Translations under genes and position numbers: made by a program
Assembly (NCBI GenBank): GCA_019915015.1
Contig: JAHBBC010000029.1
Location: 124,001 to 188,000, forward strand
DNA: 64,000 nucleotides
Direction of reading: 5' to 3'
DNA from: Auriscalpium vulgare
Lineage: Eukaryota; Basidiomycota; Agaricomycetes; Russulales; Auriscalpiaceae
Part shown: piece by piece, positions 11,012-22,323 of the stretch
Layout of the letters: each line of letters begins with the position of its first letter
Numbering within the stretch: position 1 is the stretch's first letter
The notes under the pieces: generated by a model
Database searches by the model: none
What the model saw: the letters and a program-made list of their open reading frames with translations, nothing else
Told to the model about the DNA's origin: nothing

Positions 11012-12520
11012 ATGGTCACGTTCCACTTGGCGCTGAAGCTCAGTACTCTGCTGGCCGGCGCGTGGCACGTTGCCAGCGTCAGTGCATTTCCAGGCGGAGC
11101 AGGCCATGGCAAGCCAGCGGACAGCCTAGTCGCTGCGAGTTGGTACGCAGGCTGGCATGCTGACGACGTGCCCCTCGCGACCGTGAGCTGGAGCAAGTAT
11201 ACCCACATGACATATTCCTTTGCGTGCGTTTTCTCCCTTGATTCTTCTTCGAGAAGGTATGCTGGAACTGAGAACTGCTGCAGGGAGACAGCGCCGAGTG
11301 TCAAGTCGCTGTCATTGTCGGACAGTGATGTGACGCTCTTGCAGCAGTTCGTGTCGGTAGCCCATGCACACGTGAGTTGTATGCTCTGCTGATCCGATAA
11401 GCGAATCTGACGACGAAGTTCCCAGGGCGTCAAAGCCCTCGTGTCAGTAGGAGGTTGGACGGGCGGCCTGTACTACTCTACCGACGTGGGCAGTGCTGCA
11501 AATCGCACGGCATTTGTGAAGACAATTACCCAGCTGGCCACGAAGTACAAACTGGATGGCATCGACTTTGAGTGAGCTTCAGTTCGTCTATCCCCTTAAA
11601 CGCGGTAGTGCTGATCCGAGTTCTCAGCTGGGAGTACCCCAACAACGCTGGCATTGGCTGTAATCAGGTCAATGCGAACGACGTCGCCCACTTCCTCTCG
11701 TTCCTGCAGGAACTGCGTGCGGACCCCGTCGGCGCGGAGCTCTTCCTCACCGCCGCCACACCCGTCCTGCCGTGGTCTGACGCGTCCGGAAATCCCTCCA
11801 CGAACCTCTCCGGCTTCGCCACTGTGCTCGACTACATCGCAATCATGAACTACGATGTCTGGGGTCCGTGGTCGCCCACAGCAGGCCCGAACGCGCCGCT
11901 CGACGACGCATGTGTCGCAGACCCCAACACGCAGGCGGTCGGCTCCGCTGTGTCCGCCGTGAAAGCGTGGCATGCCGCGGGCATCCCGTACAACAAGATC
12001 GTCCTCGGCGTGGCGGGGTATGGGCATTCGTTCCGCGTCAAGCCGGCGGACGCGCTCCCTCAGGGTGCGAATGGCCCACTGGCATCGTTCCCTGTGTTCG
12101 ACGCGGCGGATCAGCCGCTGGGCGACAAGTGGGACGACCCGGATCCGGGCCCCGATGAGTGTGGCAATCCGCAGGGCGCGGAGGGGACTTCGACTATTGG
12201 GGCCTCATCGCAGGGGGTTTTTTGCATGCCGATGGCACGCCGGTGGCAGGCATTTCACATTCGTTTGATGCTTGCAGCCAGACAGTGCGTCCATGTCTCT
12301 TCTGCCTTTGTCAGGATGTGTGCTGAAGCTGCTCTTTTAGCCGTATGTGTACAACGCGACTTCACGAGTCTTCGTAGCATACGATGATGCAAAGTCCTTC
12401 GCAGCCAAAGGCGCGTTTATCAAAAAGACAGGCCTGCGTGGATTCGCCATGTGGGAAACCGGAGGCGACTACAAGGATACCTTGATAACATCCATTCGCG
12501 GCGCCGCTGGGTTTGCATAG
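11012..12520 (+). pseudogene. Secreted GH18 chitinase, copy 2, with one-base frameshift
   Basis: Same signal peptide, introns and catalytic motifs as copy 1 (SVGGWTGG, DGIDFDWEYP across intron 3, MNYDVWGPW). At 12181-12185, where copy 1 reads GCGGGGGGTGCC, this copy reads GCGGAGGGGACT and is one base short. The frame is lost about 80-90 codons before the end. Downstream in the shifted frame the sequence stays open and conserved through the last intron to the stop at 12520, with no further lesion. This means either a very recent mutation or a miscalled G run; one more G would restore AEGDFDYW. If real, the truncated protein lacks the last beta strands and the conserved late Trp. Confidence 0.8.
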
Positions 12521-12588
12521 GATCATTACTATGTGTTCGCGCATGAATTATATTCGTCGTGATTACAAAGTTACATTGATATAATGTT

Positions 12589-13466
12589 TCATGGAAGCAT
12601 TAGGCATATGAACGTAAGACAGCGAACACATTGTTGTTCTAAAACCCGTCCACCAAGGTGCCTGTTGTCAGGGTGCGCACCTGTGAAAACATCACATCCG
12701 TGAGTATCGAGATAGGCAGCATAACGTCCTAAACCTACCATGGGCGACAGCGCGCTCGCGACGCTGAATGGCCTCTCGCTCAAGACGCTCAGCCTCAGCG
12801 ATCTCACTGCTTTGCGACTTGATCGCCTGAGCCTCTCTAACGGTGGGAAAAATTGTAAGCGGTATGATTGCGTATTGAGTGGCCGGGCAGACTTACTGCT
12901 CTTTCTCCTGGCCACGCGCCTGCAAAGCAGTGCTACCGACCAGTGCGCCGACAGCGCTCTCCATCTTACCAGCCGTGCGAGTGCCAGCGTGCTTATGACC
13001 TTGTCCCGGCTGCTGGTAGTGGTTGGTCGGCGGAAGGCCTTGACCTCCCTGACCTACTGGGTCTGCTTGACCCATCATGCCACCCTGTTGCTGGCCGCCA
13101 GGGTAGGGACCCCCAGCACCCATCTGAGAGAACTAGTCAGATGATACTTCAGATCCAGGACATCGAAAAGCTTACGTTCTGTTGGACACCGGCGCCACGA
13201 CCGGACATGTTCGTGTCGTAATTCTGGCGACCGCCTTGGCCAGCGCCGGGGTTCATGCCGGTCATGCCAGTATCCATACCGGTAGAGCCGGCGCCAGTTC
13301 CTCTCCCCATAGAGGCGTCTTGACGGAGGCCAGAGGCCTCCTGGCCAGCGGTGGTTTGGTGAGGAGCGCCGGTCTGATCCTGCTTCTGTGCCGGGGTCAG
13401 ATTTTAAAGGGGTAAAATCAGGCTAGAGGAGAGTCGTACATCGTGCTTCTTTCCAAAGAGCGGCAT
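12589..13466 (-). CDS. Small Gly/Gln-rich conserved fungal protein, function unknown
   Basis: Starts MPLFGKKHD at 13466 and splices over several introns (first 13386-13439). The N-terminal half is low-complexity and rich in Gly, Met and Gln (GMDTGMTGMNPGAGQGG). The C-terminal half is a helical, charged segment (TAGKMESAVGALVGSTALQ, then EAERLEREAIQRRERAVAHG) followed by HPDNRHLGG. I recall similar short proteins in basidiomycete genomes but know no function. The composition suggests a stress-related or disordered protein; that is inference. The last exon (12589-12665) is less certain. Confidence 0.7.
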
Positions 13467-13577
13467 TGTGTATTATTGAGGTGAGTATGAAAGATGTGAT
13501 TGGGAAGTTTGAATTGAGTGAAGTGAAAAATAGAGGTTGAAGTGACTTGTGAATTCGACGGCAAACAAGCTGGCGGG

Positions 13578-13585
13578 TTTATATA
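13578..13585 (-). promoter_or_regulatory. TATA box of the Gly-rich gene
   Basis: Reads TATATAAA on the minus strand, about 112 bases upstream of the ATG at 13466. The 13467-13934 stretch is otherwise featureless intergenic sequence. Confidence 0.6.
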
Positions 13586-13934
13586 CCTTTCGGCGCGTGG
13601 AGAGCCTTGGCTACGACACCATCCTTAGAGGTGACGTCGCCACCGATTGCGTAGAGCATTCGAGATCACGGGGATGGAGTATGTACCCGCACTCCATGGT
13701 GGCGCGTGGAGGCCCCATCTCATTTGATCCCGTTTGGGGGGCTGCGTCATCGCAAGAGCAGAGAAAATTATTCCATCTAATCAACGTTGTACGCGCATCT
13801 GACAAGGGTACGTTGCTCATAAGTGTGCGTTCATTCCAGAGATCATCACATATAGTAAAACAAACCGAATCGTCCAACCAAGCAGCAATAAGTTACCACT
13901 CCATAAAATCGCCCATCCAAGCTCCGAGGCTAGC

Positions 13935-16900
13935 TCACCGCTGAGCGCCGATGCGCGCCCAGAACATCTCTTCCCGCAGGCGGACGAGCTCCTTCCATGT
14001 CCGCTCCTCCCAGGTTGCGTCGCTGACGTACGGTGCCCCGTCAGGCGACGTGCCCAGCGACTCGGTTGAGCCGCCGTGAACGCCATTGATGCCATTGATT
14101 CCCTTCTTCACAATGGACAAAGGCGCCGAGTCCTGAGAGACACGGGCCTCTTCAGGCTTCTCTTTCTCAACGGAATAGATGCTTTCGTCTTCGTACGGAG
14201 GTGATGTCTCAGACTTTTCCTCCTTGGGTTCCTCCTTCACAACGGGGGATGACGCGGGGTGGAGGCGGCATCGAACGTCGCGCTGGTATGCGGGGCTCAG
14301 GATGTTCTTCAGCGACCTTGGCTTCCGGCTCAGCTTCTGCAGTTTCAGCCTTCTGGGGTGCTGAGTCGGTTGACGCGTCTTCAGTCTCGGTATGTGATTC
14401 AACAACAACAGGGCGATGTCGCGGGGGAGGCGGCGGGATGGCGCGCCGGGCATGTGGGCGCGGTTCAGAGTGATGCTCTTCAGGTTTGACTTCCGGCTGC
14501 GCTTCCGCTGTTGCCGGCTCGTCCGACGCGTGCTCGGGATCGGGGTGCGGTTCCACAGTGTCATTGTCAGGGGTAGAAGCTGAAGCTTCATTGTGTGCGT
14601 CCGCCGCTGGATGAGTTGCACCTTGTGGGTGTGGCGGCGGTACCGGAACAGGGCGTCGACCGGCTGCACGTCGAGGAATAGGTGGTGCTGAAGGCGATGC
14701 CGCTCGCGATGGCGTATGCTCGTCTTTCTGCACAGCGTTCACAGCTGCCGGAGTATGAGGCCGAGATGACGACGTTGCCTCCTCGGCAGGCGCATGTTTC
14801 GGCTCCTCCACATCCGCAGAATCGTGTGACGGTACACTCTCTACGGAGTCGGGTTTTACCTCTTCGAACGATGGACTCTTCGTTGGTTCAGGCGGCGCAG
14901 GCGCATCCGTCTCGACGGGCAAGGCTACTGTATTCACATCAGGGGTCACCGGCTTCGACTCCGGCAAGGGAATAGTCGCTGGGGACGTCGCACGGGATTG
15001 TGTGACGCTGAGCGAAGGTCCCTCGCTCGGGGTGGCGAATGCCTCGTGTTCCTGCGCATGGGCATCTAGCTCGCCGGGAGACGCAATCTGCCGCCTCGCC
15101 TGCGGGGCAGCTATGTCTGGCATTGTCGGATGATCTTTCTGCGTGTGCGCAGGCTCCGGGGTACCTTCGCGCGAGGGATGGTGGGCGGGCGGCGCTGCTC
15201 TCGACCGGCTACGGGTTGGAAGAGGGGGAGGACGATGTGGTGATTGCGCTGCGTGCGGCTGCGGCGACAGTGCCGGCGGGGCGGCAGGCGACGGTGTATC
15301 ACGCGCAGGCGAGTCCGTCCGCGTTACCGATGGCGGAGGCGCGACGAAGCGCTTGACGTCCTTCAGTGGCTCTTTCGTAGGCCGATTTCCTTCGGCCCAG
15401 CTGGACACGCCGAGCGCAGACGCAACGCCCCACAATCCGCCCATCTTTGAACCCCTTCGAGGCGGTACAGGTGGCCTACCTATACCACTAGATACCTCCC
15501 GCCTAGGTGGCGGCAGGGTGGCCCCGTGGTCCTCTTCCCATATCTTCTCGACGACGCCTGTACGAACAAATGACCAAAGCGAGCATGTCGAACGCAGGCG
15601 CGCAAGACACCAATTGGATGTACACAGGGGATACGAGGTCGGTGGTTTCTGGACGCCTGGACTCTGCGGGAGGTTCACCGTTGTTATCGGGTTCGCGACG
15701 CGGAAGATGTAGATATGTGAGGGCTGCTGGGCAAGCTGCGTCTGGTAGGGAGGTGGCGAGGGTGGAGCAGAGCTGTTTTGCGACAGCGGATTTTTGAAGA
15801 TCGAAGTCGACCAGGCGCTGTTCGTCCGAGCGAGTGAAAACCCCTGGCGGCTGGGTGAGTCGAGCTGGTTTGGATTAGAGTAGACTGTGACGCCACAGAG
15901 GGCACAGACGATGTTGTTGTGGGACGAGCCGGGGAAATAAGAGCAGATGACTCTAGGAATGCGACGATCGAGGACGGCTCGATGGAAAGTTGGCCATGCT
16001 GAATAGCAGTGATCACGGAACGACGCGTCAACCAGTTGAGCGCGGGCGCGATATCTAAGCGAACAGTGGGATCCCTGCACACTAGTCAGTGTGTTTGCGA
16101 CGGAGACAAGAGCAGCAGGGTACGCACGTGTCTTCCAGCTGCAGCCTTGCGATGAACGGCAGACCCAATAGCGAGGATATCGCCGGTGGTTGGGGCGACG
16201 CGGGGCGCAGAGCACGAAGGTGGGTGAGAAGCCCGAGGAACTCGTGGTAAGGGATGTGAGAGCTGTATAGACGCAGCGTATACGCCGGTGCAGGAGACGG
16301 TGTCCGTTCGACGTACTTCCCTTTACCCATGAGAGCCGACATCTCCTGCATGCGCTGCTCCGAGTTCTCCTTATCTTCCTGCAACTCCTGCATTTGCTGC
16401 TGCAACAACTGCACGACCTCCTCTGTCTCGCGTAGCGCACGCTCTGCATCCTCCGCCTTGCGTTCGCTCTGCGCACGCGCAAAGCGGGCCTCCGCCACCA
16501 TGGTGTTTGCTTGCCCAAAGAGCCCGGCACTGAGGTCATCCAGGTCCTGCTCGATCGCCATGCGGGCACTCTCAGCCTGCCCACGCTGCGCAGCCTCCTC
16601 CGTCGCCTTTTCCATAAGACGCGTGAGCTCCGCAGTGACCTGCTCCTTCTCGACGAGGAGGCCAGTGTCCAGCGCGGCCAGATGCTGCGTCCGCTCGAGT
16701 TCAAGCTGTGAAACTTTGACAGACGATGTGCGAAGACTTTGAGAGCTGACATGGATCTCATCTTCGAGGTCGGAGACGCGGTCATAGGACTTGACGAGCT
16801 TGCCGTTGAGCGCGGTGACCTGAGATATCAAGTCTGCGACCTGCGAGCGCAGAGACGATATCACGAGCGTCTGGGCGTCCTGGTCCACGCTGCCCCGCCT

Positions 16901-17230
16901 TTTATGGGCTGTTGACTGTTCATGGGACTTGTAAGTAGGAGCGAAGTCGTGATTGTGACTGTCCGCTAAGTGCGGCGGCTCGTGAGCTGGGGCTTCGTGT
17001 GCTGGCGCGCTGTCCTCGAGTGTTGGCTTGGTGTCGTCGGCCTGCTGAGACATGTAACCGGAATCGGCGTCAGAGAAAAGGGAAGAGAAAGGGCGGGGGG
17101 CGGGACGAGAGGAGGGACAGTGCTCGAGATCGCAAAGGGCGGTCCGCAGCGCGTGCTCGACACCGGCCGCCGTCTCCCGCGCCCGGCAAAGTGAGCCAAA
17201 TAGTCGCTGCACTTGCTCTTCGACTTGCAT
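13935..17230 (-). CDS. Sec2/Rabin3-like guanine nucleotide exchange factor for a Sec4/Rab8 GTPase
   Basis: About 1,080 residues in two main exons (intron 16082-16127). Residues about 130-300 form the long Sec2-type coiled coil (QVTALNGKLVKSYDRVSDLE ... DDLSAGLFGQANTMVAEARF), the part that opens the Rab nucleotide site. The middle holds CALCGVTVYS and YPLCTSNWCLARLRSTCSLW, matching the Rabin/GRAB C-terminal region. The extreme C-terminus, WKELVRLREEMFWARIG, resembles the family ending WEVMQLRREMTLAKLG. Between lies a Pro-rich repetitive stretch (ARRAIPPPPPR, ARRSMPPPPR). The frame breaks at a run of five C (14244-14248 on the plus strand shows G5); one C fewer joins the two parts cleanly. Role: polarised delivery of secretory vesicles to the hyphal tip. 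Confidence 0.8.
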
Positions 17231-17605
17231 CTCGATTTTGACCGCGCTCTGTGCCAGACGTCTCTTTTCTTATGGCGAAATACACGACTTGTCGTCACTG
17301 CCTCGACACATGCCTTTGCCGCGCGGTTCAAGCAAGTCACCAACTGGCATCCTCTTGGCATACGTGGCCGTCCTCAGGATCTGAAGAAACGTGCCAACGG
17401 CCCTGGACTGTGTAGTCTAGTTCAACAGGATCACTGCGTACGTAGGGTTCCTACCGGCACCAGGACTGGACTGATATCCTGTCCTTAGGATTCGCTCGAG
17501 ATTTGAACCCGCTACTCGCGGCCCCTATAATATATTCAGCCTTGACACCACCCTCAACACCATCCTTCACACCAACGCAGACAGTCGACCCACGCCGGCA
17601 ACGAG
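17231..17605. other. Divergent intergenic region
   Basis: Lies between the start of the Sec2-like gene (minus) and the first oxygenase gene (plus). It carries a TATA-like element for the latter and otherwise nothing recognisable. Confidence 0.5.
17526..17536 (+). promoter_or_regulatory. TATA-like element of 2OG oxygenase copy 1
   Basis: TATAATATATT, 70-80 bases upstream of the ATG at 17606. Confidence 0.5.
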
Positions 17606-19058
17606 ATGCAGATCGATATGCCGTTCGCGGACAGGAAGCGCACTGCGCTCGAAATCAAGGCCGCGGTCGAGTCGATCGCAGACAAGGTGCGACCGATAGG
17701 GCGCTGCATAACCAAAGAGCGCGTTGGTCGGAAGGAGGCGGCACTTGTCATGGGCCTGGATGAAGCAGTTGGCGGCAATCCAGCTCCGAAGGTGAACGAG
17801 GTAGGTTGCTCAGCGCCCTTAACCCGAGCCATAATCTGACGTTGCAAGTGGAGGCTGTTGTTGAAGATTTGGCGAAACTCTACGCAGAGTTCCCTGTTCA
17901 CGCCAGTGGAAACCTGACGGACGAGTTCCAGCTTACTGTCACGCGTGAGAGGTGCAAATACGATGCGATTGTCAAGCCGTCGGCTGACTACATCCAGCGA
18001 GGCAGCGACGAGGAGAACAATCTTCGCATGCTCTTCGACGGCGCCGCGGTCTCCGGGTTTGGAGACGTGCGCAGCCAGGAGACAAAGGTGGACATGGGCG
18101 TGCGCAACGCGCGCGAAATCTCCGCATTCGAGTTCACGGTGTCACAAACCCTCACCAACTCAATATCCGAGATCTGGAGCCGTACAAAATTCACCTCTAT
18201 GGCAAGAAGGGTGGCTTCAAGGCACACCTCGACACCCCCGAGACTGACCTCGTGGGGAATTTCCTCGTCGGAATAGGAGACTCGACGTTCGAACGAAACC
18301 TCGAGCTTGGCATCCGCGAAGAGCTGGACGAGGCAGACTGGTACGATGCAAAAAGCCGTACCGCGCATCTCTCGTTCTCTGCCAATCCCGGTCAATGGGT
18401 AGCCTTCTACCCAGACGTGCCTCATCGCGTCGTGGAAATCACTAGCGGATACCGTGCCGTCGTAGCCTTCAAGGTCTTCCGGCATGCCAAGGCGGCCTCG
18501 ATTGAGGATACCGCGGCCGAATCAGTAACCATGCAGCGCGTCCTTGCGTTGACAAACAAGCTGAAAGCTCCATTCGGCCTCCTCCTCGAGCGCAAGTACT
18601 GCTTTGGCACGGAGGAGCTCAGCGGTCTGGATGCAGATGTTCACAAGGCGCTCCGCGCACGCGAAGGCCAATCTGCGCGTTTATTGCTCGTCGTCATCAA
18701 ATGGTCTGCAGAAGTCATGCGCGATCATGAAAAACTCACGCATTACGAGGCGCCGGTCTACCCTCTTACCGCGGCTCACGTGGATGCTCTCTCACAAGAT
18801 GTGTCGTTTGGTTTTGACACCGCCGACAAAATTGTTGACGCTGTGATCGCCGATGAGAGTCTGGCGTGGCTCAAAGACATAAGCAGGTTGAAGAACGGAG
18901 TCGTGCCGTTCTTCGCCACCAATCTCGCGAACACGACGGTCACCTGGAGCCATCAGGAGCAAATGGAAGCCGAGACTACAGGCAATGAGTCAAGGCCGTA
19001 TTCAGAGGATAGCATCTACCTTTCGTACGCTGTCGTGCTTTTGTCGAACAAGAAGTAA
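17606..19058 (+). pseudogene. 2-oxoglutarate/Fe(II) dioxygenase-like protein, copy 1, frame broken
   Basis: Exon 1 17606-17800, intron 17801-17853, then a long exon. It is closely similar to the next gene over its whole length (KAAVESIADKVRPIGRCITKER ancestor, MLFDGAAVSGFGDVRSQETK, SFSANPGQWVAFYPDVPHRV). At 18180/18181 it is 34 bases shorter than copy 2, between IWS and PYKIHLYG. The reading frame therefore changes just before the iron-binding HLDTPE. A 41-base GTGTCA..GGAG intron could bridge the break but would be unusually short. The 3' frame from 18252 to 19058 is intact, but starting there would lack the HxD motif. Read as a recent pseudogene or an unusual splice form. Confidence 0.65.
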
Positions 19059-19308
19059 TCTTACAGACTCAGGTCGAGCTTTAGCTGGTCATAAATACAA
19101 TGTGAGTTGATTGGCTACGCATCTCTGCGACTCAACGTGCAGCACCCCTGAGACATTGGAGAGGAGATCCGAAAGCAGTGCCCACGGCTTCCCCAGTCGC
19201 CGCCTCCTTGCTTTCCCCCACTCCACTTCGTACAGAAGGTGCCAATCTTCTCACCGTTCTTCTCATCCAGCGACTTTTTGACATAAAACACTCGACCGGC
19301 GAGACGAG

Positions 19309-20854
19309 ATGCATAGACTCGAAGTACCATCTATTGACAGGAAACATACTGCGCTCCAAATTAAGGCAGCCATCGAGTCGATCGCGGACAAGGTGCAACC
19401 GATAGGGCGTTGCATAACCAAAGAACGTGCGGGTCGACAGGACATTAATGACGATAGGGGGGCATCGGATGAAGAAAGCGACTCAGGATCCACGCCTCCG
19501 ACGGAAAATAGCTCGGAAGACTCGGACATCAAAGCCCCTCCTTACACAGTGAACGAGGTAGGCTCTCTTGCTCAAACGCCCCGCACGCGAATCACTGATG
19601 CTACATGTCTAGGCTATTGTCTGCGATCTGGCAAAGCTATACAAGGAGGTCCCTGTCTATGCCAGTGGAGAGCTGAGAGAGACATTCCGTCTCTCTGTCA
19701 CGCGCGCGGGGTGCAACTACGACGCCGACGTCAAACTCGAGGACTCGTATTTCAAGCCGGGCAGTAAAGAGGAGGACGTTCTCCGTATGCTCTTCGACGG
19801 AGCCGCAATCTCTGGATTTGGCGATGTGCGTAGCCAGGAAACCAAGGTGGATGCAGGAGTGCGCAACGCGCGCGAATTCCCCGCATCCGAGGTCACGGTG
19901 TCTCCATCCCTCATAGATGCCATCTCCAAGATCTGGAGCAAGCACTTCGAACCGCGCGATGTGACTGTGGCCCCGTACAAAATGCATCTCTACGGACAAG
20001 GGGGTCTTTTCAAGGCTCATCGCGACACTCCCGAGACCGACCTGGTGGGGACCTTCCTTGTGGGAATAGGCGACTCAACAAATGATCTCAATCTTGAACT
20101 TGCTCTACGTGACCCGGAGGCATTCCATAGTCACTGGACCGCCTCCCAGGTTGCTTTCTCCGCCAATCCTGGTCAATGGGGGGCGTTCTACCCCGACGTG
20201 CCTCATCGCGTCCTGAAACTCAAAAGTGGTTACCGTACGGTCATCGCTTTCAAGGTCTTTCGCCGCGCTGTGTCTCCGGAGGAAGGCAATGTACTGGTGA
20301 CTGCCGTTGAGTCGGAGACTTTGCAGATGGAACGCGTCATTGCCCTAACAAACAAGCTGAACGCACCGTTCGGTCTACTACTCGAGCGCAAGTACTACAT
20401 GGGTATAGAGAAGCTCACCGGTTTAGATGCCGTGGTCTACAAGGCACTCCTCGCACGCGATGGATGTACAGTGCACCTCTTGCCCGTCGTCATTCGATGG
20501 TCCGCAGAGTGTGAACATGAATCCAGCACAATTTATTGCACGGCGCCGGTCTTTCCTCTTACTCCAGCCCATGTGGACGCTCTAACGCGAGAGATAGCAT
20601 ATGGATTTCACGAGACCGACTCAATTGCCGACCCTTTGGTCTCCGAAGATGAAAGCTTGGCGTGGCTCAAACGCGTCAGCAGGCCAAAGAACGGAGTTGT
20701 GCCGTTTTTTGCGACCGATGTCGCGGACACAATGGTCACCTGGAGCCACACGGAGGAGAGTGAGGTCGAGTTCGTAGGGAATGAGTCGCGGCCCTGGTCA
20801 CAGGATAGCGTCTACCTTTCGTACGCAGTCGTGCTTTTACAGAACGAGAAGTGA
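19309..20854 (+). CDS. 2-oxoglutarate/Fe(II) dioxygenase-like protein (prolyl-4-hydroxylase fold), copy 2
   Basis: Two exons (19309-19557, 19613-20854), 496 residues. The double-stranded beta-helix core is seen from PYKMHLYGQGGLFKAHRD onward. The facial triad is His219 and Asp221 (HRD) with distal His281 (DVPHRV), and Arg291 (GYR) is placed to bind 2-oxoglutarate. An N-terminal acidic low-complexity insert (about residues 45-80) is absent or shorter in copy 1. A C-terminal region of about 200 residues (LTNKLNAPFGLLLERKYYMG ... WLKRVSRPKNGVVPFF) has no family I can name. No signal peptide, so intracellular. Substrate unknown. It lies 250 bases after copy 1 in the same direction, a tandem duplication. 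Confidence 0.8.
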
Positions 20855-21084
20855 TTGTCTGGAGGCTGAACGCTGTCGGGATTGTTGGATCATAATGCAG
20901 TTTTGTTTGTCCAACGACTTGTGTCGCTCACGCGCAGAACGCACATTCGAAACGATGCAAAAACAAGACCATGGCATTCGAATGGACATACGGAAAGCGA
21001 GAGACATCACAGCAGAGATCACGAAATCAAGACCCAGACGATTGAGCCCAGAGGTAATCCACTGCTATCCACACCACAATGACT

Positions 21085-22002
21085 TCAGAGCAAGTTCTCC
21101 AAGTCCAACCGCCTTCCAGGAGTCCCAGGAGTTACAGTGGTCGGCGGTGCAAACAGCCCGAGCTGCGGCCGGGGGCGCAGGGTGTGCACGAGGAACGTCG
21201 GCGGCCTGAATGCAGACAGCATCGCGTTCGAGCGAGGGCGCGCTCGTCGAGCCTGTGTCCCGGCGTTGACGACAGCGTCGGACGCCAACGGAAGGGCACT
21301 GTACGCGGGCGGTGGGGAGTAACGCGGCGTGAGGAAGCTGCCATCGAGCGCGCTCGAAGTGGGCCGGGCGCGGACGATGTGGTCGCGCGAGGGCAGCGAC
21401 ACCATGATGGTGGGCACCGAGTGCGTGCTGGCTGTGTCGCTGTCCTCCGAGCGGGAGGCTGACCACAGCGTGGTATGCTCCTCCGGCATCGCGGCAAGCG
21501 CGTCAGCCTCCTTCCTCCGTGCGGCCTTCTCCATCACCGCGAGATAGCGCAGGGACAGGCTCTCCGCGAGGGACGGCGAGGGCTTCGGGCCCACGTCCTG
21601 CAGCGCCTCGATCGAACCAGACTGGGTGAGGCCACGGCACGCGAAATCCATGTCGAGCTGCTCCGCGGTATTCTGTGCACGGGTGGCCCGCAGTTCGACC
21701 GAGCTGAGGGACATTGCCTTCAAGAGCGCCGAGCACCGATGCAGAGACGGGATCGACGAGCGCGAGAAGGCGGCTACACCCCAGCGCTTGGTTGACTGCG
21801 AAGGGGATGAGGGTAGAGGCAGCTCGGGCGGCGCCGTGGATTCCGTGTTCGCCTGAGATCGGTGGGAATAAATGCGGCTGAGGAAGAAAGCGCCGAGAGA
21901 GAGGAGGACGAGCAGAAGGAGGCTGGCAGTGAGAGAGATGATAAGTGGGATTTCGGTGGGCTGGAGGGTGGCCTTGACGGTCGATGGCCGGGCGGGTGCC
22001 AT
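21085..22002 (-). CDS. Single-pass membrane protein, Ser/Pro-rich, unknown
   Basis: One exon of 305 residues. A single hydrophobic segment (about residues 18-44, PLIISLTASLLLLVLLSLGA) is followed by SRIYSHRS and a long Ser/Pro-rich, probably cytoplasmic tail with no recognised domain. There is no signal peptide ahead of the membrane segment, so it would be a signal-anchor protein. The plus strand of the same region is also open in places but shows no domain. The transcript may have a spliced 5' leader (see 22086-22323). Confidence 0.6.
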   Translation of the reverse strand: MAPARPSTVKATLQPTEIPLIISLTASLLLLVLLSLGAFFLSRIYSHRSQANTESTAPPELPLPSSPSQSTKRWGVAAFSRSSIPSLHRCSALLKAMSLSSVELRATRAQNTAEQLDMDFACRGLTQSGSIEALQDVGPKPSPSLAESLSLRYLAVMEKAARRKEADALAAMPEEHTTLWSASRSEDSDTASTHSVPTIMVSLPSRDHIVRARPTSSALDGSFLTPRYSPPPAYSALPLASDAVVNAGTQARRARPRSNAMLSAFRPPTFLVHTLRPRPQLGLFAPPTTVTPGTPGRRLDLENLL

Positions 22003-22085
22003 GGTGTCGATGGTGGTTCAAGGTTAGAAGAACTGGGGGACAGGCGAATGGGTGAAAGGGTTGACATACTCTGCGGACGCCGGTG

Positions 22086-22323
22086 TCAGCTATTGGGCTC
22101 GACTGAAATCTTTGGCTGACCAGGCTTGAAGAAGTCGCGTCCGTAGCAGCCCAAATACCTGTTCGAGTTCAATGGTTAGCTTAACAGTGGGTAGACGATG
22201 AGAAGTCTTTCATGAATCAGAATTCATGGTGAGCTCGAGAGGAGAAGAGAGAGCAAAGGGAGAGAGACGCTTACTGGACCGGCAACTGAGACATCGGGCC
22301 GTGAGGTTGGTACCGCCAGCCAT
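22086..22323 (-). other. Possible spliced leader or very small gene
   Basis: A canonical intron (donor GTAAGC at 22274, acceptor ..AACAG at 22159) sits here on the minus strand, 116 bases long. Splicing joins MSQLPVQ to YLGCYGRDFFKPGQP and a stop at 22086, a 30-residue peptide starting at 22294. An ATG in a strong context (AAAATGGCT) lies at 22323 in another frame. Either this is a tiny protein-coding gene I do not recognise or the spliced 5' leader of the membrane-protein gene at 22002. I cannot choose. Confidence 0.3.

Larger units (their letters stand above)
10565..12520 (+). repeat. Tandem segmental duplication, unit B (GH18 copy 2 plus promoter)
   Basis: Partner of unit A, starting near the CTCTAATAACGACC block and running to the copy 2 stop. 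Coding exons differ from copy 1 by scattered substitutions, so the duplication is not brand new. The promoter is shorter than in unit A by about 400 bases. Confidence 0.85.

Noticed and set aside
17480..17520. tRNA-like T-arm (GGGTTCAAATC on the minus strand)
   Set aside because: No matching acceptor stem, D-arm or anticodon arm could be built on either strand.
21503..22021. 172-codon minus-strand frame overlapping the membrane-protein gene
   Set aside because: Different frame of the same strand, biased composition, no domain; the 305-residue frame has a clear membrane segment.
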